DNA from: CAWGXZ01 sp963826695
GTDB lineage: Bacteria; Pseudomonadota; Gammaproteobacteria; Burkholderiales; Burkholderiaceae_C
DNA length: 64,000 nucleotides
Direction: 5' to 3'
Assembly (NCBI GenBank): GCA_963826695.1
Contig: CAWGXZ010000009.1
Span: 1-64,000 of the forward strand
The notes beneath the pieces are model-generated. The model saw nothing but the letters and a program-made list of their open reading frames with translations. It was not told where the DNA came from and made no database searches. Both the position numbers and the translations under genes were made by a program. Below are positions 10,670 through 19,213 of the stretch, piece after piece; positions within the stretch are counted from its first letter, which is position 1; every line of letters begins with the position of its first letter.

Positions 10670-11122
10670 TTCTTCTCCCGGGGGCGTGTTCTCGTGGATG
10701 GTAAAGCTGCACGGCGAGAACCGCCGAAGCGCTTTCGAAGCTGATCCTAGTAGGGGCCTGTAGGAATGATCCTAGGTGAAAACCTGGGCTGCTCCTTTCA
10801 GCAGACCCCCCTACTTCTCGATCCAGAGAGACCTCCAGAGCCTTGACAGCTATGCAGCATTGTGTTGGGCATCCAGGCCCTTGCTCGCTTCAGATGCGCT
10901 CATCGGTGTCGTGACCCGTGAGTTTTGTCGCGCGCGCCGACTGGAAGCGATGCCGAAGCAGCCAAAGAGCATCGGCTCCACCTACTATTCACGCCAAACC
11001 CGTTGATTGGATGTTTCCAATCCCGGCTCTGTTGTGCGGAAACGCGTGTTGCGACACGTCGTGGCAGTTAGCGAGCTTCCCGTGCACGACGCCTTGCATA
11101 AAACGAAGAATCAGGTGAACCG
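10670..11122. promoter_or_regulatory. Divergent intergenic region between tpsB and the oxidoreductase
   Basis: These 453 bp hold no convincing gene and must contain the promoters of tpsB (minus) and the quinone oxidoreductase (plus). The right end has a ribosome site (AGGTGA) before the ATG at 11123 and an AT-rich CATAAAA stretch near 11097-11103 that could be part of a -10 element. The left part holds the TAGGA/TCCTA palindromes listed separately. No hairpin with a T-run or small gene was recognised. Confidence 0.5.
10743..10776. promoter_or_regulatory. Candidate operator: TAGGA/TCCTA inverted repeats upstream of tpsB
   Basis: The sequence GATCCTAGTAGGGG is followed closely by TAGGAATGATCCTA (10761-10774). 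The second is a perfect TAGGA-N4-TCCTA dyad. The first contains TCCTA-N1-TAGG in the opposite arrangement. They lie 75-110 bp upstream of the tpsB start codon, a normal place for an activator or repressor. The dyad shape would suit a LuxR/NarL-type response regulator, but that protein family assignment is inference only. Confidence 0.4.
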
Positions 11123-12103
11123 ATGAAAGCCGTGCTGTGCAAGGAATTCGGGCCGCCATCGGCGCTGGTCGTCGAGGAGGTGCCTTCGCCCGAGCCGGGC
11201 TCGGGCCAGGTGCGGGTGGCGGTGCATGCGGCCGGGGTCAACTTTCCGGACACGCTGATCATCCAGGGCAAGTACCAGTTCAAGCCCGATCTGCCGTTCT
11301 CGCCCGGCGGCGAAGTGGCCGGCGTGGTCTCGAAGCTCGGTTCTGAAGTGACCGGCTACCGCGTTGGCGACCGGGTGATCGCCGCAACCACCTGGGGCGG
11401 CTACGCCGAGGAAGTGGTGGCCGACGCGCAGCGCCTGATTCCGATGCCCGACGCGATGGGTTTCGAGAGCGCTGCGGCGCTGGTGCTGACGTATGGCACC
11501 TCGCAGCACGCGCTGAAGGACCGTGCCGAGCTGAAGCCGGGTGAGACGCTGCTGGTGCTCGGCGCGGCCGGCGGCGTCGGCCTGGCGGCCATCGAGATCG
11601 GCAAGGCGATGGGCGCCCGCGTCATCGCCGCGGCTTCGAGCACCGACAAGCTCGCCACCTGCCGTGAGCACGGCGCCGACGAAACCATCAATTACGCCAG
11701 CGAGGACTTGCGCGAGCGCATCAAGGCGCTGACCGGCGGACGCGGCGTCGACGTCGTCTACGACCCGGTGGGTGGCGACTTCACCGAACCGGCATTGCGC
11801 AGCATGGCCTGGCGCGGCCGCTTTCTGGTCGTCGGCTTTGCCGCCGGCAAGATACCGAGCATTGCGCTCAACCTGACGCTGCTCAAGGGCTGTTCGATCG
11901 TCGGCGTCTTCTGGGGCGCCTTTACGCGCAACGAGCCGCAGAACAGTGCCCGCAACCTGCAGGAGCTGCTGGCCTGGTTCGAGGCCGGCAAGGTGCGCCC
12001 GCACATCTCGGCCGCCTACCCGCTGGAGCGCGCGGCAGAGGCCCTGCACGACCTGCTCGAGCGCAGGGTGCAAGGCAAGGTGGTTCTGACCACCGGGCGC
12101 TGA
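11123..12103 (+). CDS. NADPH:quinone oxidoreductase (zinc-independent MDR family)
   Basis: This is a 326-residue medium-chain reductase that would transfer hydride from NADPH to quinones or other electrophilic carbonyl compounds in the cytoplasm. The N-terminal GroES-like fold is followed by the nucleotide-binding motif LVLGAAGGVGLAAIEIG near residues 145-165. The catalytic zinc ligands of alcohol dehydrogenases are absent, as expected for the quinone reductase branch. The start is the ATG at 11123 with AGGTGA upstream. It is followed after 71 bp by glutathione reductase on the same strand, suggesting a redox-defence pair. Exact substrate unknown. Confidence 0.85.
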   Translation: MKAVLCKEFGPPSALVVEEVPSPEPGSGQVRVAVHAAGVNFPDTLIIQGKYQFKPDLPFSPGGEVAGVVSKLGSEVTGYRVGDRVIAATTWGGYAEEVVADAQRLIPMPDAMGFESAAALVLTYGTSQHALKDRAELKPGETLLVLGAAGGVGLAAIEIGKAMGARVIAAASSTDKLATCREHGADETINYASEDLRERIKALTGGRGVDVVYDPVGGDFTEPALRSMAWRGRFLVVGFAAGKIPSIALNLTLLKGCSIVGVFWGAFTRNEPQNSARNLQELLAWFEAGKVRPHISAAYPLERAAEALHDLLERRVQGKVVLTTGR

Positions 12104-12174
12104 ACGCCGTCGCGCTCAGGCACAGTCCCGGCCTTGCACCGCTGCACCGCAGCGGCAAAGCGGAGGACTGTTTC

Positions 12175-13545
12175 TTGACTGACGACTACGACCTGATCGT
12201 GATTGGCGCCGGCTCCGGCGGCGTGGCGGCATCCCGGCGCTCGGCGGCGCACGGTGCCCGCGTGCTGCTGGTCGAAGCCGGCCGCGTCGGCGGCACGTGC
12301 GTGCTGCGCGGCTGCGTGCCGAAGAAGCTGATGATGTATGCGGGCGGCTATGCGCATGCCTTTGCCGAGGCAGCCGGCTACGGCTGGACCGACATCGCCG
12401 GCCACTTCGACATGTCTCGCTGGGCCGACGCGAAGACGCGCGAGATCGACCGCCTGGAAGGCATCTACCGCCAGCTGCTCGCCGACTCGGGCGTCGAACT
12501 GGTGCATTCGCATGCACGTTTCACGGCACCCGGCGTGGTGCAGGTCGACGGCCGGGCGGTACGCGCCAGCCGGGTGCTGATCGCCGCCGGCGGCAGCCCG
12601 TCGCGCGATGCGCTGCCCGGCCTCGAGCTGGCCATGACCTCGGACGACGTGCTCGACCTGCGCGAAGTGCCCGCGTCGCTGCTGGTGATCGGCGGCGGCT
12701 ATATCGCGGTCGAATTCGCCAGCATCCTCGCAGGCCTCGGCTCGCAGGTGACCCTGGCCTACCGCGGCACCCTGCCGCTGCGTGGCTTCGATCGCGACCT
12801 GCGCACCCGGCTGGCCAAGGCGTTCGGCGAGCGCGGCATCCAGCTGGCGTGCGGTATCGAACTGCAATCGCTGCAGCGCAGCGACGACGGCTTCACGCTG
12901 CAGCGCGCCGACGGATCGACCCTGCATGCGGCGGCGGTACTGAACGCCACCGGGCGGCGGCCGAACACCGCCGGTCTGGGGCTCGAGGCCGCGGGCGTCC
13001 GGCTCGACAACCGCGGCGCCATTGCCGTCGATGCCGACAGCCGCAGCAATGTGCCGGGCATCTGGGCCATCGGCGACATCACCAGCCGCATCAACCTCAC
13101 GCCGGTGGCGATTGCCGAGGGCCGGGCCTTCGCCGACAGCGAGTTCGGCAAGCAACGGGTGCGAATGGACCATCGGCTGGTTGCCAGCGCGGTCTTCACC
13201 GAGCCGCCGATCGCCAGCATCGGCGCCACAGAAGCCGACGCGGTGAAGTGCGGCCCGGTCGACATCTACGAATCGGACTTCCGGCCGATGCGCACTGCGT
13301 TCACCGGCAGCCCCGCGCGCACCTACATGAAGCTCGTCGTCGACGGCCTGAGCGACCGCGTGCTCGGCATCCACATGATCGGCAGCGACGCCCCGGAGAT
13401 CGTCCAGGCGCTGGCGGTGGCGATGACTTGCGGCGCGACCAAGCGCGACTTCGACCGGACGATCGCGGTCCATCCGACGGCAGCCGAGGAGTTCGTGCTG
13501 ATGCGCGAGCCGGCGAGGCGGCTGCTGCAGGAGGCCGAAGGCTAG
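12175..13545 (+). CDS. gor: Glutathione-disulfide reductase
   Basis: This 456-residue flavoprotein disulfide reductase regenerates reduced glutathione from GSSG with NADPH. Visible parts are the FAD Rossmann motif (IGAGSGG), the redox-active disulfide in GGTCVLRGCVPKK, the NADPH motif IGGGYIAVEFA around residue 170, the second FAD motif ending in IWAIGDI, and the C-terminal HPTAAEEFV containing the catalytic His and Glu. The start is a TTG at 12175 with a GGAGG site 8 nt upstream; no ATG fits better. Lipoamide and mercuric reductases are less likely given the CVLRGC form and the lack of an extra N-terminal domain. Confidence 0.9.
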   Translation: MTDDYDLIVIGAGSGGVAASRRSAAHGARVLLVEAGRVGGTCVLRGCVPKKLMMYAGGYAHAFAEAAGYGWTDIAGHFDMSRWADAKTREIDRLEGIYRQLLADSGVELVHSHARFTAPGVVQVDGRAVRASRVLIAAGGSPSRDALPGLELAMTSDDVLDLREVPASLLVIGGGYIAVEFASILAGLGSQVTLAYRGTLPLRGFDRDLRTRLAKAFGERGIQLACGIELQSLQRSDDGFTLQRADGSTLHAAAVLNATGRRPNTAGLGLEAAGVRLDNRGAIAVDADSRSNVPGIWAIGDITSRINLTPVAIAEGRAFADSEFGKQRVRMDHRLVASAVFTEPPIASIGATEADAVKCGPVDIYESDFRPMRTAFTGSPARTYMKLVVDGLSDRVLGIHMIGSDAPEIVQALAVAMTCGATKRDFDRTIAVHPTAAEEFVLMREPARRLLQEAEG

Positions 13546-13564
13546 GAGCCCGACAGGCTCCTAG
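13542..13564. terminator. Hairpin between convergent gor and hydroxyacyl-CoA dehydrogenase
   Basis: CTAGGAGCC and GGCTCCTAG form a perfect 9-bp stem with a CGACA loop. The left arm contains the gor stop codon. There is no T-run on either side, so it would be a weak or factor-assisted terminator. It sits in the 39-bp gap between two convergent genes. Confidence 0.45.
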
Positions 13565-13584
13565 GGCCGCACGCCGGCGGTCGA

Positions 13585-14595
13585 TCAGCTCGGCTGCCAA
13601 TCCTCCGAGCCGTCGTCGATTCGCGGCAGCTCGGCGGCAATCAACCGCAGGCCTTCGGCAAGCAGCTTGTCGTAGCGCTGGCGCTCGGCGGCAATCGATT
13701 CGGGCGTCCAGCGGAAAAAGCCTTCGCCCGCCTTCATGCCCAGCTTGCCCTGCGCGACGCGCTCGCTGAGCGCACGCGCCGGGGTCGTGTTCGCCGCCAG
13801 CGAGGGATACATCGTCGCCGCCGCGGCGCAGTGCACGTCGAGTCCGGCGTGGTCGCGCTGCAGCACCGGGCCCGCGGCGACGAAACGGAAGCCGAAGCCG
13901 AAGCGCACCGCAGCGTCGACGTCCTCGGGCGTGGCGATGCCCGAGTCGATCATCGCGAAGGCTTCGCGCGCCATGGCGTGCTGCAGCCGGTTGGCGAGAA
14001 AGCCGGGCAGGTCCTTGCGAACCAGCACCGGCACCATGCCGCAGCCGCGCATGAAGACGCAGAGCGCCTCGCCGAGGGCGGGATCGGATGCTTCGCCGAG
14101 CACCACCTCGACCAGCGGCACGAGATGCGCCGGCATGAAGTAGTGCAGCCCGAGCATCCGCTCGGGCGTCGGCAGCCCCTGCGCGATTGCCGAGATCGGG
14201 AAACTCGAGCTGTTGCTGCAGAGCAGCGCATCGGGCCGCGCCAGGCGGGCCAGGTCGGCGAACAGCGCCTGCTTCATCGGCAGCTGCTCGGGAATGCATT
14301 CGACGACGATGTCGATCTGCGTCCAGTCGATCTCGTCGAGCCCGGCGCAGCTCCACAGCCGGTCGCGCCGCTGCTCGGAGCCGAGCGCCTGCACGCCCTT
14401 GTCGAAGTAGGCGTCGAGCGACTCGAGCCGGCGCGGCGATGCCTCGACGACGCCGGTGCGGCAGCCGGCACGGGCGAGGCCGAGGGCGACGTCGGCACCC
14501 ATCGTCCCGCCCCCGACGACGATCGCCGACGCGCGCGAAGGCCTCGGCATCGACCACGACGAAGGGGCAGCAGCGGGCGAATCGGTCGGGTTCAT
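13585..14595 (-). CDS. 3-hydroxyacyl-CoA dehydrogenase family, NAD-binding
   Basis: This 336-residue protein of the short 3-hydroxyacyl-CoA dehydrogenase / carnitine dehydrogenase family would oxidise a 3-hydroxyacyl substrate with NAD. The Rossmann motif VVGGGTMGADVALGLARAG lies near residue 28. The family signatures CSNSSSFPIS and GLHYFMPAHLVPLVEV, the latter with the catalytic His, are present, and the C-terminal dimerisation domain contains GFRFVAAGP. The ATG at 14595 was chosen because longer in-frame starts would add about 80 residues of low-complexity sequence with no family resemblance and would overlap the divergent gene. Acyl chain length cannot be read from the sequence. Confidence 0.85.
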   Translation of the reverse strand: MNPTDSPAAAPSSWSMPRPSRASAIVVGGGTMGADVALGLARAGCRTGVVEASPRRLESLDAYFDKGVQALGSEQRRDRLWSCAGLDEIDWTQIDIVVECIPEQLPMKQALFADLARLARPDALLCSNSSSFPISAIAQGLPTPERMLGLHYFMPAHLVPLVEVVLGEASDPALGEALCVFMRGCGMVPVLVRKDLPGFLANRLQHAMAREAFAMIDSGIATPEDVDAAVRFGFGFRFVAAGPVLQRDHAGLDVHCAAAATMYPSLAANTTPARALSERVAQGKLGMKAGEGFFRWTPESIAAERQRYDKLLAEGLRLIAAELPRIDDGSEDWQPS

Positions 14596-14683
14596 GGTGG
14601 TACTCGGGTTGGGGCGCAGCTGCGCATCGTTTGGGGGCGGCCGGGGTTTTATCATCGACCGCACCCCGGCTACCGCTTGCATC

Positions 14684-15331
14684 ATGCCCCGCCTCGCACT
14701 TATCCATGCCCTCGCGCTCTCGGTCGCGCCGATCAACGAGGCGTTCGAGCAATCGTGGCCCGAAGCCGTGCGGATGAACCTGCTCGACGACAGCCTGTCG
14801 GCCGACCTGGCGCGCAACGGCACCGGCCTCGACGCCACGATGCACGAGCGCTTCCGGGTGCTCGGCGACTACGCGGTCGGCACCGGCGCCGACGCGATCC
14901 TCTTCACGTGTTCGGCATTCGGTCCCTGCATCGAAGCCGTGGCGCGCGCGCATCCGGGCATCCCGGTCCTCAAGCCGAACGAGGCGATGATCGAGGAGGC
15001 CTGCGGCCATGGCTCGCGCATCGGGCTGATTGCATCGTTTCCGCCGACGCTGCAGTCGATGCCGCCCGAGTTCCCGGCCGGCGTGCATGTCGACTGCGAG
15101 CTGGCCGAAGGCGCGCTCGATGCGCTCAACCGGGGTGATACCGCAAGCCACGACCGCAGCGTCGTTGCCGCCGCCGAACGCCTGCAGTCACGTGGCTGCG
15201 AGGTGATTGCGCTGGCGCAGTTCAGCATCGCGCGAGCCGCCGGCGATGTGCGCGCGAGGATGTCGTTGCCGGTGGTGACGACGGTCGACAGTGCCGTGGC
15301 GAAACTGCGCTCGCAGCTCGACCGGCGCTGA
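14684..15331 (+). CDS. Asp/Glu/hydantoin racemase family protein
   Basis: This 215-residue cytoplasmic protein has the fold signature of the aspartate/glutamate racemase superfamily, which covers racemases, maleate isomerase and arylmalonate decarboxylase. The first catalytic cysteine sits in LFTCSAFGPC near residue 75. The second-half motif, usually LGC followed by a small residue, reads IALAQFSIA here, so the second cysteine is missing. The start is the ATG at 14684 (MPRLALIHAL, a normal first strand). It is divergent from the hydroxyacyl-CoA dehydrogenase. A one-cysteine enzyme points to decarboxylase or another non-racemase chemistry. No firm function. Confidence 0.7.
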   Translation: MPRLALIHALALSVAPINEAFEQSWPEAVRMNLLDDSLSADLARNGTGLDATMHERFRVLGDYAVGTGADAILFTCSAFGPCIEAVARAHPGIPVLKPNEAMIEEACGHGSRIGLIASFPPTLQSMPPEFPAGVHVDCELAEGALDALNRGDTASHDRSVVAAAERLQSRGCEVIALAQFSIARAAGDVRARMSLPVVTTVDSAVAKLRSQLDRR

Positions 15332-15349
15332 CCTTCGGCAGGGTCGTCC

Positions 15350-16279
15350 TCAGCCGGCGCGGCGCGCGCGCGGCCGCGCCGCCTTCGCGGCCGGCTGCTC
15401 TGCCGCCGGGGCCGCTGTTGTCTTGCGGGCTGCCTTGCGCGCCTTGGCCGGCGCTGCTGCAGCCGGAGCCGGCGCCGGCTCCGGCGCGGCCTTGCCCGCC
15501 GGCTTGCGCCCCGAGAGGCTGGCGCGCAGGGCGGCCATCAGGTCGATGACCTGGCCGCCGGTGGGTTGCTCGGGTGCGGCCGAAACGACCACCTGCTTGC
15601 CGGCCACTTTCTCGTCGATGGCGGCAAGAACCCGCTTCTTCTCCTCGTCCTCGAAGGCCGACGGGTCGTAGCTGTCGGCGGCGCTGGCTTCGATCAGTTG
15701 CAGCGCAAGCTGCAGTTCGGCTTTCTGCACCGAGGTGCTTTCGATGTCGAGGTCCTTCATCGAACGCACTTCGTCGGCGTAGAGCAGTTGTTGCAGGACC
15801 AGGCCGTCGCTGCCGGCGCGCACCTGCACCACGAACTGCTTGCCCTTCCAGACCCAGCGCGCCAGCGCACAGCGGCCGCTTTCGCGCAATGCCTCGATCA
15901 GCAGGCCATAGGGCTTGCCGCCGCGCTTGTCGGGCGCGAGGTAGTAGGCCTTGTCATAGTAGATCGGATCGACCGCAGCAACCGGCAGGAACGAGATGAT
16001 GTCGATGCTCTGGCTCGCCGTGTCTTCCAGCGCCTTCAGCTCGGCGGGCTCGAACATGACGTAGCGGTCGGGCTCGAATTCGTAGCCCTTGACCATGTCC
16101 GCGCGCGCGACCGGCACGTTTTCCTTGACGCACACGTACTGCTGCTTGACGCGCGAGCCGCAGCGATGCAGCAGGTTGAAGCCGACGCCGGAGGCACTTT
16201 CCGTGGCCGAATAGACCTTCACCGGTATCGACACCAGCCCGAAGCTGAGCGAAAGCGAAGCGATGGAACGGGCTGCCAT
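15350..16279 (-). CDS. ku: DNA end-binding protein Ku
   Basis: This 309-residue bacterial Ku homodimer ring protein binds double-strand break ends and recruits LigD for non-homologous end joining. The N-terminus MAARSIASLSLSFGLVSIPV is the typical Ku start. The core carries the usual GYEFEPDRYVMF and the bridge region with YYLAPDKRGGKPYGLL. The last about 60 residues are an Ala/Lys/Arg-rich disordered tail that in other bacterial Ku proteins aids DNA threading. The ATG at 16279 has a GGTGA site 5 nt upstream; ATG and GTG codons slightly upstream are less likely. It lies 143 bp downstream of ligD on the same strand. Confidence 0.95.
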   Translation of the reverse strand: MAARSIASLSLSFGLVSIPVKVYSATESASGVGFNLLHRCGSRVKQQYVCVKENVPVARADMVKGYEFEPDRYVMFEPAELKALEDTASQSIDIISFLPVAAVDPIYYDKAYYLAPDKRGGKPYGLLIEALRESGRCALARWVWKGKQFVVQVRAGSDGLVLQQLLYADEVRSMKDLDIESTSVQKAELQLALQLIEASAADSYDPSAFEDEEKKRVLAAIDEKVAGKQVVVSAAPEQPTGGQVIDLMAALRASLSGRKPAGKAAPEPAPAPAAAAPAKARKAARKTTAAPAAEQPAAKAARPRARRAG

Positions 16280-16422
16280 GGTCATCACCAGAGTCGGACG
16301 AGGCGCTCAGGGTAATGCCAAATTGCGCACCGGCAACACGGGTTCGCAGCATGGTATCGAGCACGCCGGTCCTGCCTGGCACGAGCACCGGCTGCCAGCG
16401 TCGACGCAGCCACTTCGCCAGC

Positions 16423-19155
16423 TCATTTGCGCGCCGCCTTTGCCGGTGGCACATAGCCGATCGCCTTCATCGGCCGGGTGAGCGTCTGCCGGTGCTTGGC
16501 CATGGCCGCCCACGGATCCGCGCCCTCGAACGAGAGGTGGTCGCGCGCGTTGGCGATCGTCCACTGCGCTGCGCCCTTCAAGCCGGGCAGTTGATCCCAC
16601 GCAATGGGCATCGACACGCCAAGCCCCGGACGGGCGCGTGCCGAGAACGCCGCCACCGTCGTCGCACCCTGCCCGTTGCGCAGGTAGTCGACAAAGATCT
16701 TGCCGACCCGGTTGGCAGGCCCGCTCTTGGCCACGAAACGCGACGGGATCGTCGCCGCCAGGTGCTGCACCACGGCCTGCGAAAAGCCCTTCACGGTGTC
16801 GTAGTCGAGCTTCGGCGTCAGCGGCACAACGACATGGAGTCCCTTGCCGCCACTCGTCTTGAGCCAGCATTCGAGGCCGATCTCGCTGAGCAGGGTGCGC
16901 ATCAGCACCGCCGCCTCCTGGATCAGCGGCCAGCCGACGCCCTCGCCCGGGTCGAGGTCGAAGACCATGCGGTCGGGCTTGTCGATGTGGCGCAGCGTCG
17001 AATTCCAGGTGTGGAACTCGATCACGTTCATCTGCGCGGCCTGGACCAGGGCCTCGGCGCTCGGCAACTCGAGCAGCGCCGCATGGCCCGGCCACAACGC
17101 CGGATCGAGCTCGCGCATGCCGGGGATGCTCAGCTTGTCGTCGTGCTTCTGGAAAAAAAGCGGCCCGCCGACGCCCGACGGCCCGCGTACCAGCGACACG
17201 GGCCGGCCGGCCAGATGCGGCACGATGCGCTCGGCCATGCTTTCGTAGTAGCGCACCAGGTCGATCTTCTTCAGCCCGGTCGTGGCGTCGATCACCCGGT
17301 CGGGGCTGGATATCCGGACCCGGGTCGTCGCCGATGGCTTTGCAGGCGTGCGCGCGGGCACCTTCGCGGCGACCGTCGGGGTGTTCTGCTTCACAGCCGC
17401 CGGCGCACCTGCAGCCCGCTTTGCCGGCGCCGCAGGCACGGCCGTCGGTCCAACCCCGGCGCTGGCCACTGCATCGGCCGCTGTCGCTGCCGACATCGCC
17501 GGCTCACGCCTGACCGCCCATGCCGGCTTGTCGGCGCGCAGCCCCTTGAACGATGCATGGCGGATGCGGCCGTCGGGCGTCCATTCGGCAAAGCCGATTT
17601 CGGCGACGAGTTCGGGCCGCACCCAGTGCTCGGCGCCGGCCGACCGCTGCGAGCGACGGCCCGGCTTGGCGCTGCCCGGCGCAAACGGCGATTCCCCGAC
17701 CTCGATCGCCGCCAACCGGCGGCGCAGCTCGGCGCTGGTCGGCGCATCCCAGCCGGTGCCGACGTTGCCCGCATGGCGCAGCGCGCCGGTCTCGTCGTAA
17801 TAGCCGAGCAGCAGCCCACCGACCTCGCCGGGCGAGTTGCTGCGGTCGGTAAAGCCGGCGATCACGAACTCCTGCCGCGCGCTGCATTTCAGCTTCAGCC
17901 AGGTCGGCGAGCGGTTCGACACATACGGCGCATCGGCCCGCTTGGCAATGATGCCTTCAGCCCCCAGCGTGCACGCCGACTGCAACAGCTGCCCGGCGTC
18001 GGCGTCGAAATCGGCGCTGAAGTGCAGCCGCTCGACCGGGTGGGCATCGACGATCTGCCGCAGCAGGGCGCGCCGGCTGGCGAGCGGCACGCCGCGCAGG
18101 TCGAGCCCTTCGAGGTAGGGAACGTCGAACACGAAGTACTCGATGCCCTCGGCGCGCGCGGCGTCGAACGCCGTCTGCAAGGCATTGAAGTCCGGCGCGC
18201 CGCCAGCCCCCATGACGACGATTTCGCCGTCGAGCCAGCCCGACTGCACGCCGAGCCGCTCGACCGCCGCGGCCAGCGACGGCATCTTCGCCGTCCAGTC
18301 GTTGCCCTGGCGGGTGATCAGACGGGCGCGACCGGCCTCGAGGCGCGCCAGGATTCGGTAGCCGTCGAACTTCAGCTCGAAGATCCAGCGGCCGGTCCCG
18401 GGCACCGCCTTGGCAAGCATCGCCAGTTGCGGCGCGAGCTGCGCCGGCAGCTCGGCGGGTATCGCGCCGGGCAATTCGGCAGCGACGAGCGGCCTGCCGG
18501 GTTGCGGCGGGGCGACAGCAGCTCCCGAGGCGGCGGCGGGCTGGTCTGCGGAGCCCGCGGCAGGTCGCGGTTCGCGCATCTCGACAGGGCCGAGCGGCTT
18601 GGCAATGACGCTGTCGGGCAACGCGCCGAGTACGTCGTACTCGGCCAGCGGCCGGGCCCACTCGTCGCGCTTCTTGAACAGCATCCACGGGTCCTGCTTG
18701 TCGCCCGGCTTGGCGATGCGCACCAGTTCCCACAGCCCCGCGAGCTTCTCGCCGTGCAGCTTGAAGACGAGCTTGCCGCGCTTCAGGCCCTCGTCGGCGT
18801 CGCCGACCGGCTCCCACGTGCCGCGGTCCCAGACGATCACCGTTCCGGCGCCGTACTGCCGGGCCGGGATCGTCCCTTCGAAGCTGCCGTACGAGGCGGG
18901 GTGGTCCTCGACATGCACCGCCATCCGCTTTTCCCTCGGGTCGAAGCACGGTCCTTTCGGTACCGCCCAGCTGATCAGCACGCCGTTCCATTCCAGGCGA
19001 AAGTCGTAGTGCAGCCGCGACGCCCAATGCTTCTGCACGACGAACGACAGCGCACGACCCTTGCGGGCGCGAACTGCCTTCGGCTCCGGGGTAAGGTCGA
19101 AGTCGCGCTTGGCGCGGTAACGATCGAGCGGGTCGGTGCGCGCGCGGGATGCCAT
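16423..19155 (-). CDS. ligD: Multifunctional ATP-dependent DNA ligase LigD
   Basis: This 910-residue three-domain end-joining enzyme has the order phosphoesterase, ligase, polymerase. The 3'-phosphoesterase domain covers roughly residues 30-180 (SRLHYDFRLEWNGVL, HVEDHP). The ATP-dependent ligase spans about 240-540, with the adenylated lysine in ELKFDGYR near residue 262 and GWLDGEIVV. An Ala/Pro-rich linker is followed by the PrimPol-type polymerase from about 615, with FDLDPG near residue 733 and TSGGKGLHVVVPL. The ATG at 19155 is preferred; a GTG at 19170 is in frame. The domain order matches Pseudomonas-type LigD. Ku lies just downstream, so the pair forms a complete NHEJ system. Confidence 0.95.
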   Translation of the reverse strand: MASRARTDPLDRYRAKRDFDLTPEPKAVRARKGRALSFVVQKHWASRLHYDFRLEWNGVLISWAVPKGPCFDPREKRMAVHVEDHPASYGSFEGTIPARQYGAGTVIVWDRGTWEPVGDADEGLKRGKLVFKLHGEKLAGLWELVRIAKPGDKQDPWMLFKKRDEWARPLAEYDVLGALPDSVIAKPLGPVEMREPRPAAGSADQPAAASGAAVAPPQPGRPLVAAELPGAIPAELPAQLAPQLAMLAKAVPGTGRWIFELKFDGYRILARLEAGRARLITRQGNDWTAKMPSLAAAVERLGVQSGWLDGEIVVMGAGGAPDFNALQTAFDAARAEGIEYFVFDVPYLEGLDLRGVPLASRRALLRQIVDAHPVERLHFSADFDADAGQLLQSACTLGAEGIIAKRADAPYVSNRSPTWLKLKCSARQEFVIAGFTDRSNSPGEVGGLLLGYYDETGALRHAGNVGTGWDAPTSAELRRRLAAIEVGESPFAPGSAKPGRRSQRSAGAEHWVRPELVAEIGFAEWTPDGRIRHASFKGLRADKPAWAVRREPAMSAATAADAVASAGVGPTAVPAAPAKRAAGAPAAVKQNTPTVAAKVPARTPAKPSATTRVRISSPDRVIDATTGLKKIDLVRYYESMAERIVPHLAGRPVSLVRGPSGVGGPLFFQKHDDKLSIPGMRELDPALWPGHAALLELPSAEALVQAAQMNVIEFHTWNSTLRHIDKPDRMVFDLDPGEGVGWPLIQEAAVLMRTLLSEIGLECWLKTSGGKGLHVVVPLTPKLDYDTVKGFSQAVVQHLAATIPSRFVAKSGPANRVGKIFVDYLRNGQGATTVAAFSARARPGLGVSMPIAWDQLPGLKGAAQWTIANARDHLSFEGADPWAAMAKHRQTLTRPMKAIGYVPPAKAARK

Positions 19156-19213
19156 CGCCGAATCGGGCACGCGGCGTGCGCAGCAATCGCTTCGTTTTTC
19201 TGCCCGTTCTCAC

